From the NCBI GenBank assembly GCA_035455445.1, contig DATIFC010000008.1, forward strand, positions 1-31,687: DNA of 31,687 nt. Direction: 5' to 3'. The position numbers and the translations under genes were made by a program. The stretch is from AC-32 sp035455445 (GTDB lineage: Bacteria > Actinomycetota > Thermoleophilia > Gaiellales > Gaiellaceae). Position 1 is the stretch's first letter; every line of letters begins with the position of its first letter. Positions 1 to 8,274 of the stretch are shown piece after piece. The notes under the pieces were generated by a model. It saw nothing but the letters and a program-made list of their open reading frames with translations, did not search any database and was not told the DNA's origin.

Positions 1-13
1 ACGGCCAAGGGAG

Positions 14-2557
14 TCAGCTCGGCCGCTCGTCGCCGTGGGGAGCGGTGCTAGTCTCGCCTAGCCGCCGACGTTGCACTGCCACGATGGCAGCTTCCGTTCT
101 CGACCGAACACCCAACTTCCGAATAATTCTTCGAACGTGCACCTTCGCCGTGCTTTCTTCTATAACGAGCGCTGTTGCGATTTCGCGGTTTGTGTAGCCG
201 CGAGTTAGTAGATCGAGCACCTCCTTCTCCCTAGGCGTTAACGTCGCTAGTAACTCGTCTTGTTGGTAGGGGCTTTGCTCCATCAGCATGGCGTGGACGA
301 GACGTTCAGGAAGGTGTCGGTGGGTCTCCTTTGCGACCTGGACGACCGGTGAATATGCCCGGCACGTGATGACGACGGGGTCAAGGACCGCAAGGTCAAA
401 CGCCCGCTCGAGTTCTGCAGCAGCCTCCAGGGTGGTGGAGCCTTGCCTCAACGCGACTACGGCACGACCGCATGAAACAATTGCGATTGCTTCAGGAATT
501 GAAGACGTTTCGGCAGCCTCGACCAGGGCCGCGGCCGCGCCAGCCGTGTCGCCGGCGCAGGCTAGCGCTAGACCGCGCGTGGCCGTGTATTCCGCGCGCA
601 TGCCAGAGGACAACCCGGATGTGTCGGCACGATTCGATGTGAGGTCAGCGGCCCGTTCGAACTGGCGCTGTGCGATCGCCGCCCTGGCACGGACCGTCAG
701 TGCGTCAAAGACATTGTGGTCGTCGCTGAGCTCCTCTGCGTGGCGGATAGCCAAGGTCAAGTGGTCGTCAGCCTCTCGATAGCGGGCTAGTCCGATCAGA
801 GCCGCAGCCTTAGCCACGTGCGCAAAGGGCATGACGAAGCGAAGGCTCGCTGCTGTCGCCACCTCCAGTTCCTCTTCTGAGAGTCTCTCTGCTTCCTGGT
901 ATCGAGCGACAAGTGACATAGATCGGCTGAGGCTGTTCAGCAAGCTCGAAAGCGGAACAGGGTCGGCGCTCTCGCGGAACGTCCGCACCGTGGCCAGAGC
1001 GGGCTCAAGGGCGTCCAGGAAGCCGTGCTTCGTGAGGCCGATAGCAAGTCGCGCATTTGCGGCACGAACCGCGTCATCCGGGCTGTCCGTCCCGTACCTG
1101 AGGAAACTCTCCAGAACTAGACTAAGCTCGTCATCGCTCTCCATATCCTGGGCTGCCAACAGCGCCCCCCATGCAGCATGGTGTCGGTCGCGGTCGCAGT
1201 CCGCGAGTTCACCAGCTGCACGGAAATGGGAAAGCGAGTCGCTTCCTCGGTTATCGAGGTGTGCTGCTCGGCCGGCGATCGAGAGGGCCTTTGTGGCTAT
1301 CGATCGCTCAGGCGTCTGGTCATAGACACGAATTGCGAGTTGCTCTGCGTAGCGAGGGCTTCCATGCCGGATGGCGAGCTCGGCTCGGATCAGGTCGAGA
1401 GAGGCAGCGTGGATACCCATCCTCTCAGCAACCTCAAGCCAACTCGTCAATGTCGCAGTTCGACCAGACTTTAGGAGGGACTCGTGTGCGCGTTCAATGA
1501 GCTCGAGCAGGGCTTCACGTCCGGACACATAGTCGATCACCTCAAACGCCTCATCCCACTCGTGAATATCAAGCAAGAACGCCACGAGGCGATCGACGGT
1601 TTCGTCCGACCCTTGAGTATCAACCTTTGATTTTCGGCGGAGGAAAGCGCGAAGCAGTGGCTGAAACACCAGACCTCGCGCGCCGTCGCTCAGGAATCCC
1701 AGCTCTTTGGCCTCGGCAAGGATGCCCGCTGAATCCTCTATGCCGAAGGTGGCTGCGACGAGGGCTGGGGAGATCGTCGACACCAGGGCGAGTTGTGGCA
1801 GGGCATCTTGCAGTGCGGCTGATCCGTTCCGAAAGAGCTCATCGGCGAAGTAGTCGTAAAGCGTTTGCGGGAGAGTGCCGTCGAGATCAAGCCCCTTAGT
1901 CAGCGAGGCTAGCCCGAGAACCGCTGGCCATCCGGCCGCGGCGGAAACTAGTCCAGGCACGTCTTCGTGCCCGCGGCGGCGCAAGACCTCTCTCGCCTCT
2001 GGATCAGTCATCGCCAGCTCTCCACGCTCAACGAGCAAGTAGTCCCCGTACAAGCGCTTTCGCGGCGTGGCCCAGGTTGGCGTGATACGGCTGGTCAGGA
2101 GGAGGTTTATCGTCGAGGCTCTGAGAAGAAGCTCGACGTACTCGTTCGACGCCCGCGACCTCCCGAGCATCTCGTACTCGTCGATGACGAACCACATCTT
2201 TCGGGGCCACGTACCGATCTGTTCAGCCTGAAGATCGGCGAGAGCCTCGAGCGTGTCTACGTCATGTATGGATCGCAGCAACTCGAGCCGATTGCCTTCG
2301 ACTTCACCGGCTGGCGCAAGCGCATGTCCGATCTCGCGGACGAGGCTCGCAACGTCCGCCGATGCCCTGTTCGCCTCAAACCAGACGTGAGGTCGGTCTG
2401 CGAGCCATTGGCGGGCGAGCGTCGTCTTCCCGTAGCCGGCTGGGGCTACGAGCATGATTACTCGCGCCGTTGCCTCGTCCAGGAGGCGCGTCAGGCGGGG
2501 CCGCTCGATGATGTGGCGGCTTGCTTCCGACGTCGTCTGTTCGTCGAGTTCGACCAT
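14..2557 (-). CDS. MalT-like (LAL-type) LuxR family ATPase transcriptional regulator
   Basis: 847-aa regulator with an N-terminal STAND/AAA-type NTPase and a C-terminal LuxR helix-turn-helix. The Walker A loop APAGYGKTT is at residues 38-46, and an acidic Walker B-like stretch (FVIDEYE) is near residue 125. A long, weakly conserved helical repeat region (TPR-like, about 330-760) follows. The HTH (LTPREKEVLDLLTRGYTNREIA and following) is at about 770-825. This order matches the MalT/LAL class, which binds ATP and an inducer and then activates target promoters; the inducer here is unknown. The start is an ATG at 2557, with only a G-rich stretch before it as a weak ribosome binding site. The gene is clearly less GC-rich than the rest of the window and uses more A/T-ending codons, suggesting recent acquisition. 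Confidence 0.93.
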   Translation of the reverse strand: MVELDEQTTSEASRHIIERPRLTRLLDEATARVIMLVAPAGYGKTTLARQWLADRPHVWFEANRASADVASLVREIGHALAPAGEVEGNRLELLRSIHDVDTLEALADLQAEQIGTWPRKMWFVIDEYEMLGRSRASNEYVELLLRASTINLLLTSRITPTWATPRKRLYGDYLLVERGELAMTDPEAREVLRRRGHEDVPGLVSAAAGWPAVLGLASLTKGLDLDGTLPQTLYDYFADELFRNGSAALQDALPQLALVSTISPALVAATFGIEDSAGILAEAKELGFLSDGARGLVFQPLLRAFLRRKSKVDTQGSDETVDRLVAFLLDIHEWDEAFEVIDYVSGREALLELIERAHESLLKSGRTATLTSWLEVAERMGIHAASLDLIRAELAIRHGSPRYAEQLAIRVYDQTPERSIATKALSIAGRAAHLDNRGSDSLSHFRAAGELADCDRDRHHAAWGALLAAQDMESDDELSLVLESFLRYGTDSPDDAVRAANARLAIGLTKHGFLDALEPALATVRTFRESADPVPLSSLLNSLSRSMSLVARYQEAERLSEEELEVATAASLRFVMPFAHVAKAAALIGLARYREADDHLTLAIRHAEELSDDHNVFDALTVRARAAIAQRQFERAADLTSNRADTSGLSSGMRAEYTATRGLALACAGDTAGAAAALVEAAETSSIPEAIAIVSCGRAVVALRQGSTTLEAAAELERAFDLAVLDPVVITCRAYSPVVQVAKETHRHLPERLVHAMLMEQSPYQQDELLATLTPREKEVLDLLTRGYTNREIATALVIEESTAKVHVRRIIRKLGVRSRTEAAIVAVQRRRLGETSTAPHGDERPS

Positions 2558-2627
2558 CGCGCTCGTGCTCTGCCCCCCTAGCCAGCTCTAGAGCCGATCT
2601 GCGCAGCGCCATGATGCCGTGGAAGCT

Positions 2628-2658
2628 CCGCGCCTGCGACGGTTCGCCGCAGGCGCGG
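2628..2658 (-). terminator. Hairpin downstream of the small LuxR gene
   Basis: An 11-bp perfect inverted repeat (2628-2638 with 2648-2658, 9-nt loop) begins 6 bases after the stop codon of the minus-strand gene at 2665. No U tract follows, so it may be a Rho-independent-like terminator of the high-GC type or simply an mRNA 3'-end hairpin. Confidence 0.45.
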
Positions 2659-2664
2659 ATGCCG

Positions 2665-2931
2665 TCAGTCCCCCGGAGCGGGTGGTCCTGCTCCGAGGCT
2701 TTGGGAGAGGGGATCGCGCCCGGTGAGCGTCCGGTACGCGCTCGGGATCTGCCGACGTCGCGCGCAGCCGAGCTTCTGCCGGAGCACGTCCGAGTGGGCC
2801 TTGGCCGTTCTCGGCGAGATGCCGAGTCGGCGCGCGACCTCGTCGTTCGAGAATCCGGCGGCGATCAGTTCGATCACCTGAAGCTGCCGATCGGTGATCA
2901 CCGGCGGCCCCTCATGCAGGACTGTGACCAT
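2665..2931 (-). CDS. Stand-alone LuxR-type HTH protein
   Basis: 88-aa protein that is almost entirely a LuxR/GerE helix-turn-helix. ITDRQLQVIELIAAGFSNDEVARRLGISPRTAKAHSDVLRQKLG occupies about residues 12-55 in three overlapping motifs, followed by a short, proline-rich, poorly conserved tail. There is no receiver, PAS or ATPase domain, so if it regulates it must do so through oligomerisation, abundance or a partner. It starts with ATG at 2931. It lies between the large LuxR regulator and the deaminase gene on the same strand, but gaps of more than 100 bp on both sides argue against tight co-transcription. A truncated remnant of a larger regulator is also possible. Confidence 0.75.
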   Translation of the reverse strand: MVTVLHEGPPVITDRQLQVIELIAAGFSNDEVARRLGISPRTAKAHSDVLRQKLGCARRRQIPSAYRTLTGRDPLSQSLGAGPPAPGD

Positions 2932-3116
2932 GGCGGCGACGCTAACAACGGCCCTGATCGGTGCCTATTGCCCGGACGGCGTAACTTCGGGCGTACACCC
3001 GCGGGGTGAGCAGCGAGTAGAAGCCGCGCGGGCGCCGCCGTACGCTAGGCAGGTGCTCTGCCCGGCGTCGAGCTCCAGCGATCGCTCGGGTTCTGGCGCG
3101 AGGTCGGCGCGACGCG

Positions 3117-4145
3117 CTACGTGCGCGAAGGCGAGGCGCTTCTCGCCGCCTCCGCCTGAACGAAGCTCGCTTCGTGACCGCGGCGGTTCGCCTCGGCGAG
3201 CTCGCCCTCGTCCAGCGCGCCGATCCGCGCGAGCAGCTCGAACTCGTCGCGCAGGTGCGTGCGCATCATCTCGGGGCCGTCGGTGGCGATCGTGAACGCG
3301 ACGGCGTTTTCGACGAAGCCACGGAAGGTCTCGCGCACCGCGTCCTCGCCCGGCAGCGCGCGCGTGAGCAGGTTCGAGGTCGGGCAGATCTCGAGCACGA
3401 TCTCGCGCTCGCGGAGTGCGGCCATCAGCTCGGGATGACGCGCAGCGAGGATCCCGTGGCCGATGCGGTCGGGGCGCAGGTGCTCGACGACCTCGCCGAT
3501 CTCGGCCTCGCCGTGCTCCTCGCCCTCCTCGCCGACGTGGATGGTCACGCCCAGGCCGGCCGCCCGCGCCTCCTCGACCAGCGGCGCCAGGTCGCGGTAC
3601 GGGTAGCGCTCGCCGCCGGGACGCGGGCCGGCGATGTCGACGCCGACGATCCCGCGCGGCGCGTAGCGGATCGCCTTCTCGACGATGATCGCGTTCTGCC
3701 GCTCGCCGAAGGTGCGGTCCATCATCAGGATCAGGCCGGCCCGGACCTGCGGGTACTCGAGGCTCGCGCGGTCGAGCCCGCGTATCGCCGCCATGATGAT
3801 GTGGTCGAGGTCGCGCTCGCCGCCGCGGTTCCGCTTCATCGGGTTGAAGCGCAGCTCGAGGGTCGTGATCCCCTGTGAGCGGTAGGCGCCGCCGATCGCC
3901 GCGTGAACAGAGCGCTCCACCGCGAGGGGGCTCGACTGGATCAGCTCGGTCCAGTGGTAGATCTGGTCGAGGGCGTCGAGCGAGTCGACACGGCGCGGGT
4001 CGGCGATGGTGACGAGTCGGTCGAACTCCCAGTAGTCCTTGACCGGCAGCGCGATGCCCTGCTCGTGGGCGAGGCTCCACATGATCTCGGAGGCGACAGA
4101 CGCGCCGAGGTGCGTGTGGAGCTCGGCGAGGCCGCCTTCGATCAC
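3117..4145 (-). CDS. Adenosine deaminase family amidohydrolase
   Basis: 342-aa metal-dependent deaminase of the ADA/AMP deaminase group, which hydrolyses an exocyclic amine of a purine nucleoside or related compound in the cytosol. Metal-ligand and catalytic motifs are visible: HTH at residues 10-12, HVGE at 203-206 (metal His and catalytic Glu), GHG at 229-231, and the C-terminal metal Asp at 289. Normal ADAs have consecutive aspartates (DDP) there; this protein has D289-G290-P291. The second Asp helps hold the purine, so the substrate may not be adenosine. Start is GTG at 4145; the N-terminus begins only nine residues before the first metal His, as usual for the family. No close neighbour on the same strand suggests a pathway. 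Confidence 0.85.
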   Translation of the reverse strand: MIEGGLAELHTHLGASVASEIMWSLAHEQGIALPVKDYWEFDRLVTIADPRRVDSLDALDQIYHWTELIQSSPLAVERSVHAAIGGAYRSQGITTLELRFNPMKRNRGGERDLDHIIMAAIRGLDRASLEYPQVRAGLILMMDRTFGERQNAIIVEKAIRYAPRGIVGVDIAGPRPGGERYPYRDLAPLVEEARAAGLGVTIHVGEEGEEHGEAEIGEVVEHLRPDRIGHGILAARHPELMAALREREIVLEICPTSNLLTRALPGEDAVRETFRGFVENAVAFTIATDGPEMMRTHLRDEFELLARIGALDEGELAEANRRGHEASFVQAEAARSASPSRT

Positions 4146-4173
4146 GGGGTCAGTCTATGTCCCTCGGATCCGG

Positions 4174-4194
4174 AGACTTGACCCATGCGGGTCA
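4174..4194. promoter_or_regulatory. Palindrome TGACCC-N4-GGGTCA, copy 1 of a 21-bp repeated motif
   Basis: The 6-bp arms TGACCC and GGGTCA (4179-4194) sit between the divergent deaminase and PAS-LuxR genes. The same 21-bp sequence recurs with 2 mismatches at 4953-4973, inside the 3' end of the PAS-LuxR coding region. The arrangement suggests a binding site for the encoded LuxR-type regulator, but no family consensus was matched. Confidence 0.35.
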
Positions 4195-4323
4195 TGACAC
4201 CGCACGCAGGCGGGTGAAAAGCTCGCGCACGCACGGGCCGTCAGGTGGTGCCCATACCTTCCCCCTCCCGCGTGCCGCCGCGATACGTGGCCCCCGGGAA
4301 CCTGGGCGGCCCGAGCTACTTCC

Positions 4324-4357
4324 CCTACCGGCCGCCCGCAGCGGGGCGGCCGGTAGG
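4324..4357 (+). promoter_or_regulatory. 14-bp perfect hairpin in the leader of the PAS-LuxR gene
   Basis: A perfect 14-bp inverted repeat (4324-4337 with 4344-4357, 6-nt loop) ends 23 bases before the ATG at 4381. No U tract follows. It could be a leader-RNA stem affecting translation, a weak terminator, or an operator. No clear Shine-Dalgarno sequence is seen between it and the ATG. Confidence 0.45.
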
Positions 4358-4380
4358 CCAATGTCCTGGATGCCGAGCCG

Positions 4381-5004
4381 ATGACCGCCTCCGACCTCCC
4401 GACACTCGACCTTCTCGCTGCAGTCGAGGATCTCGCTGCGCCTGCGTACGTGATCGACCGCGACGGACGGTTCAGCTGGGTGAACCAGGCGCTGATCGAG
4501 CGCCTCGGCGACCTGCGCGGGCGGCCTTTCGTCGAGCACGTGGCGCCTGAGCACCGGCAGCTCGCGCGGACCAACTTCACGCGCAAGGTGGTGGGCAAGA
4601 CGACGAAGATCTTCGACCTCACGGTGCTCGACACCGAGGGCCGGAAGGTGACGCTGCGCATCACGTCGGCGCCCCTGCGGCGCGGTGGCCAGATCGTCGG
4701 GATCTTCGGCGTCGGGATCCCACTGGTGCAGGGCCCGGGAGACGGCCGCGCGCCGCTCGAGGGCCTCACCCCGCGCCAGCACGAGGTCCTGTCCCTGCTC
4801 GCGGAGGGGCTGGACACGCCCGAGATCGCCCGCCGCCTCGGCGTGGCGCCGGAGACCGCGCGGAACCACATTCGCGCGCTGCTCCGGGCGACCGGTGCGC
4901 ATTCGCGGCTCGAGGCGGTGTTGTTCGGGTTTCGGGCGGGGCTGATCGGTGCAGACTTGACCCATCCGGGCCAGCAGGACGACGACGGCGCCGCCGACGA
5001 ATGA
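4381..5004 (+). CDS. PAS domain-LuxR HTH transcriptional regulator
   Basis: 207-aa regulator. Residues ~10-120 look like a PAS sensor fold (YVIDRDGRFSWVNQALIERLGD near the N-terminus, then a redirected strand region VTLRITSAPLRRGGQIVGIFGVGI). Residues ~128-185 are a LuxR HTH (LTPRQHEVLSLLAEGLDTPEIARRLGVAPETARNHI). PAS domains bind small ligands, haem or flavin, or mediate dimerisation; no cofactor-specific residue can be named. ATG at 4381 is chosen because the PAS domain begins about ten residues later. It is divergent from the deaminase gene and 189 bp upstream of the glycosyltransferase operon. The stop is followed within 10 bases by a 9-bp hairpin (5013-5033). Confidence 0.85.
   Translation: MTASDLPTLDLLAAVEDLAAPAYVIDRDGRFSWVNQALIERLGDLRGRPFVEHVAPEHRQLARTNFTRKVVGKTTKIFDLTVLDTEGRKVTLRITSAPLRRGGQIVGIFGVGIPLVQGPGDGRAPLEGLTPRQHEVLSLLAEGLDTPEIARRLGVAPETARNHIRALLRATGAHSRLEAVLFGFRAGLIGADLTHPGQQDDDGAADE
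4953..4973. repeat. Copy 2 of the 21-bp motif flanking the PAS-LuxR gene
   Basis: Matches 4174-4194 at 19 of 21 positions (GACTTGACCCAT, then C instead of G, then CGGG). The dyad is imperfect here (TGACCC with GGGCCA). It lies within the last codons of the PAS-LuxR gene. Confidence 0.4.
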
Positions 5005-5012
5005 GGAAGGGT

Positions 5013-5033
5013 CGCGGCGAGCTGCTCGCCGCG
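5013..5033 (+). terminator. 9-bp hairpin after the PAS-LuxR gene
   Basis: Perfect stem 5013-5021 with 5025-5033 and a CTG loop, 9 bases after the stop codon. No U tract follows. The remaining sequence up to the gene at 5194 shows no gene or clear promoter box. Confidence 0.4.
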
Positions 5034-5193
5034 CTGCCGGTCACCGCAGGGGAAGCGCTCGGCACACGCCGCGGCTCGACCTACCCGACGGCCCGCGAGG
5101 GTGCGTCCGCACCGGCATGAATGACGACGGAGCGGGCTGCTCGTAGCCGGTCTCCGAGCGGTCGCGCAGGAGCGACGTCAGAATCTGCGCGCG

Positions 5194-6309
5194 ATGAAGG
5201 TCGGCATCGTCGTGCCGTACTCGTGGTCCTACTGGGGCGCCGTGCTCGAGCACTCCGAGCTGCAGGCTGCTGCGCTGCAGCGGCTCGGGCTGGAGACGCG
5301 GACGATCATGGGCAACGACCCGCCGGGGAGCTTCACCCGCGCTCTGCACCCCCGCCACGGCCGGCACGGGAGCCCCCCGCCGGACGTGATCCCCGTGGGC
5401 CGCTCGGTGATCGTGCCGGCGAACGGGTCGCTGCCGAACATCGTCCTCAGCCCGGGCGCGGTGCCGAGGATCAAGAGCGTCCTCGAGCGCGAGCGCTTCG
5501 ACGTGCTGCACCTGCACGAGCCGATGACGCCGGTCATCTGCACCGCGGTGATGGCCTGGGCGCGCTGCCCTGTCGTCGCCACCTTCCACGCCTCCGGCGG
5601 GCTCGGCTGGCTCCACACCGGGGCCCGCGTCTGGGGGTTCCTGATGGACCGCATCGACCGCCGGATCGCGGTCTCCGAGGCGGCGCGCGAGTCGGCGGCC
5701 AACTGGTTCCCGGGCGAGTACGAGCTGATCCCGAACGGGGTCCTCATCCCCGAGCGGGCCGACGCCGGCGCGCGCGAGCACCGGGTGGTGTTCGTCGGCC
5801 GGCACGACCCGCGCAAGGGCATGCCCGTGTTGCTGCGCGCGTGGCCGGAGATCCACCGCCGCACGGGCGCGCGCCTGCGGATCGTCGGCGCCGACCCGCT
5901 GATGGTCCGCCTGGCCCTGCAGCGTTCGGGCGTCGACTCCGCCGGAATCGACCCGCTCGGCTTCCTGAGCCAGGACGACCTGACCGAGGAGCTCCTCGCC
6001 GCGAAGACGCTCGTGGCGCCCTCGCTCGGCGGCGAGAGCTTCGGGATGGTGCTCACGCGCGCATTTGCCTGCGCGACCCCGGTGGTTGCCTCCGACATCA
6101 CGGGGTACCGTGACGTCATGACGGACGAGACCGGCCTGCTCGTCCCGCCGGGAGATCCGGACGCGCTGGCCGAGGCGGTGACGGGCCTGCTCGAGGACGA
6201 GCCCCGGCGGGAGCGGCTCGGCGCCGCGGCCCGACGGGTGGCGCGGGAGCGCTACTCCTGGGACGACGTCGCGCACCGTCTCGAGGCGATCTACCGGGAG
6301 CTCGCGTGA
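5194..6309 (+). CDS. GT4 family glycosyltransferase, PimA-like
   Basis: 371-aa GT-B fold glycosyltransferase, probably a peripheral membrane mannosyl- or glycosyltransferase acting on a lipid acceptor. The N-terminus MKVGIVVPYSW resembles phosphatidylinositol mannosyltransferase PimA, FH in ATFHASGG fits the active-site His, and FVGRHDPRKGM provides the Arg and Lys that contact the sugar-nucleotide phosphates. The EX7E motif is altered: GESFGMVLTRAFA has the first Glu but Arg at the second position. The start ATG at 5194 is at the usual family N-terminus. The stop overlaps the GTG of the next gene by 4 bases, so glycosyltransferase and flippase-like protein are translationally coupled and may act on the same lipid-linked glycan. 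Confidence 0.88.
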   Translation: MKVGIVVPYSWSYWGAVLEHSELQAAALQRLGLETRTIMGNDPPGSFTRALHPRHGRHGSPPPDVIPVGRSVIVPANGSLPNIVLSPGAVPRIKSVLERERFDVLHLHEPMTPVICTAVMAWARCPVVATFHASGGLGWLHTGARVWGFLMDRIDRRIAVSEAARESAANWFPGEYELIPNGVLIPERADAGAREHRVVFVGRHDPRKGMPVLLRAWPEIHRRTGARLRIVGADPLMVRLALQRSGVDSAGIDPLGFLSQDDLTEELLAAKTLVAPSLGGESFGMVLTRAFACATPVVASDITGYRDVMTDETGLLVPPGDPDALAEAVTGLLEDEPRRERLGAAARRVARERYSWDDVAHRLEAIYRELA

Positions 6310-7394
6310 GGCGCCTGCGGTTTCCGCGCTCGCCGCTCTGGCGCGTGGCCGCCGTGCTCGTCGCCGCGGCCGGCCTCGTCGCCCTGGTCTGGTGGCGGGG
6401 GCCCGACTGGGGCGCGGTCTGGCACGCCTTCGACGCGGTCAAGTGGTACTGGGTCGTCGTCGCGATCGGGCTCAACCTGCTCTCGGTGGTCGTGCGCGCG
6501 TTCGCCTGGAACACCGTGATCAAGCAGGCGATCCCGCCGCCGCACCCGCGCTTCCCGCTCGTCTTCTCGGCCTTCTCGGTGGGCCTGTTCGCGAACGCCG
6601 TGCTGCCCGGGCGCATCGGCGAGCTCGCGCGGGTGGCGGTGCTGACGCGGAAGCTCCGGATCGAGGGTCGCCCCGACGGGACCTGGGCGGCGCTCGTCGG
6701 CACCGTCTTCGCGCACCGGCTCTTCGACCTCGTGCCGACCGTCGGGCTGATCCTCTACGTGCTCGCGACGGCGAAGATCCCGCACTGGGCGATCACGAGC
6801 CTGGTGATCGTGGGCGCGATCGGCCTCGGGCTGTTCGCGTTCGCGTTCGCGAGCGCGCGGCGGCACCACCAGTCGATGGTGGCGGAGGTCGGCGGCCCGG
6901 TGAAGCGGCTCTTCACGATGGCGCGGTACGGGCTCGGCGTGCTCCACGCGCCGGGGCCTGCGGCCGTCGCCGCCTTCTTCCAGTGTCTCGGCTGGCTCTG
7001 CCAGTTCCTCGCCGTCTACACGGCGATGCGCGCGTTCGACATCCACGCGCCGGCGCCGGCAGCCGGCCTCGTGCTGCTGCTGATGAACGTCGCCACGCTC
7101 TTCCCGCTCTGGCCCGGCAACATCGGGCTCCTGCAGGCCGTGGTCGCGCTGCCGCTGCGCTCGTACGGGGTCGCGACCGGGCAGGCGCTCGCGTTCGGCT
7201 TCGGGCTGCAGGCGATCGAGGCCTCGGTCGGAGTCGGCGTCGGCCTGATGTTCCTCGCGCGCGAGGGGCTCTCGTTCGCGATGCTGCGCCGGATGCCGGG
7301 CGCCCAGCAGGCGGAGGTGCCCGGGGAGGCGCACGCCGACGACGAGGCTGCCAGCGTCGACGGCGCCCGTGCGCGCGCTCGCGTCCCCGGCTAG
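6306..7394 (+). CDS. Flippase-like integral membrane protein (lysylphosphatidylglycerol synthase TM region/UPF0104 family)
   Basis: 362-aa polytopic membrane protein with about eight hydrophobic segments (first at ~12-30; others spread to ~330). Motifs typical of the AglD/MprF transmembrane family are visible: FSVGLFANAVLPGRIGELARVAVL near residue 100 and LFPLWPGNIGLLQAVVALPL near 265. Members without the MprF synthase domain are usually annotated as flippase-like; the substrate is not proven. The GTG start at 6306 overlaps the glycosyltransferase stop (GTGA). The C-terminal tail of about 35 residues is charged and Ala-rich. Its end overlaps the start of the glycerate kinase gene by 26 bases. 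Confidence 0.85.
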   Translation: MRRLRFPRSPLWRVAAVLVAAAGLVALVWWRGPDWGAVWHAFDAVKWYWVVVAIGLNLLSVVVRAFAWNTVIKQAIPPPHPRFPLVFSAFSVGLFANAVLPGRIGELARVAVLTRKLRIEGRPDGTWAALVGTVFAHRLFDLVPTVGLILYVLATAKIPHWAITSLVIVGAIGLGLFAFAFASARRHHQSMVAEVGGPVKRLFTMARYGLGVLHAPGPAAVAAFFQCLGWLCQFLAVYTAMRAFDIHAPAPAAGLVLLLMNVATLFPLWPGNIGLLQAVVALPLRSYGVATGQALAFGFGLQAIEASVGVGVGLMFLAREGLSFAMLRRMPGAQQAEVPGEAHADDEAASVDGARARARVPG

Positions 7395-8274
7395 CCTCAA
7401 GGGCGTCCTCTCGGCGGCGGAGGCGGCGGCCGCGCTTGCCCGCGGGCTGCGGCGGGCCGGCGCCGAGGCTGAGGAGCTGCCGCTCGCCGACGGCGGGGAG
7501 GGCACGGGCGAGGTGCTGGGCGCCGCCGTCGCGCGCGTGGAGCGGGTGCACGACGCGTTCGGGCGCGTGCGCGAGGCGCCGATCCGCGAGCTTCCGGACG
7601 GGACGGTTGTGGTCGAGAGCGCGGAGGTCGTGCCGCTCGACTCCTCGCGGCTCGACGTGCTCGCCGCCTCGAGCCGCGGCCTCGGCGAGCTGATCGCGCG
7701 CGTAGGCCCCTGCCCGGGGCTGCTGGTCTGCCTCGGCGGGACGGCGACGATGGACGGCGGCTCGGGCCTGCTCGAGGTGCTGGACGAGCTCCCTGGGCCC
7801 ACGGTCGCGCTCTGCGACGTGCGCGCCACCCTCGCCGAGGCGCCGCGGCTCTTCGGGCCGCAGAAGGGCGCGCTCGCAGACGACGTGGCCGACCTCGAGG
7901 ACCGCCTCGCCGGCCAGCTGCCGTCGTTCGCGAAGCTGCCCGGGGCCGGCGCGGCCGGCGGGCTCGGCGCCGCGCTCGCCTCGCTCGGAGCCCGGCTCGT
8001 CCCGGGGGCGGCCTACGTCCTCGACGCGATCGGCTTCCGCGAGCGGGCCGCGGACGCGGACCTCGTGGTCACGGGCGAGGGCACCGTCGACCGCACCACC
8101 TTCGCCGGCAAGGCGCCCGGCGAGGCCGTGCGCGTGTGCGAGGAGCTCGGCGTGCGCTGCGTCCTCTTCGGCGGCCGCGTCTCCGACGGTGTCGAGGCGC
8201 TGCCGCTCGGCGGCGACCCCGCCCGGGCGCGCGCGGACCTCGAGGATCTAGGCCTCGGACTCGGCGGCGCGTAG
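7369..8274 (+). CDS. Glycerate kinase (type 1 family), short form
   Basis: 301-aa protein of the GarK/GlxK family, which phosphorylates D-glycerate with ATP to phosphoglycerate in the cytosol. Family motifs: an N-terminal SLKGVLSAAEAAAALARGLRRAG (normally FKGSLSA), LPLADGGEGT near 45, CLGGTATMDGGSGLL near 125, PGAGAAGGLGAAL near 190 and VVTGEGTVDRTTFAGKAP near 230. The protein is about 70 residues shorter than typical members, with losses spread over the middle, and the first motif reads ASPASLKG rather than APDSFKG. The GTG start at 7369 lies inside the previous gene and places the N-terminus where the family begins. Its 3' end overlaps the opposite-strand cNMP gene by 27 bases. Confidence 0.85.
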   Translation: MRALASPASLKGVLSAAEAAAALARGLRRAGAEAEELPLADGGEGTGEVLGAAVARVERVHDAFGRVREAPIRELPDGTVVVESAEVVPLDSSRLDVLAASSRGLGELIARVGPCPGLLVCLGGTATMDGGSGLLEVLDELPGPTVALCDVRATLAEAPRLFGPQKGALADDVADLEDRLAGQLPSFAKLPGAGAAGGLGAALASLGARLVPGAAYVLDAIGFRERAADADLVVTGEGTVDRTTFAGKAPGEAVRVCEELGVRCVLFGGRVSDGVEALPLGGDPARARADLEDLGLGLGGA

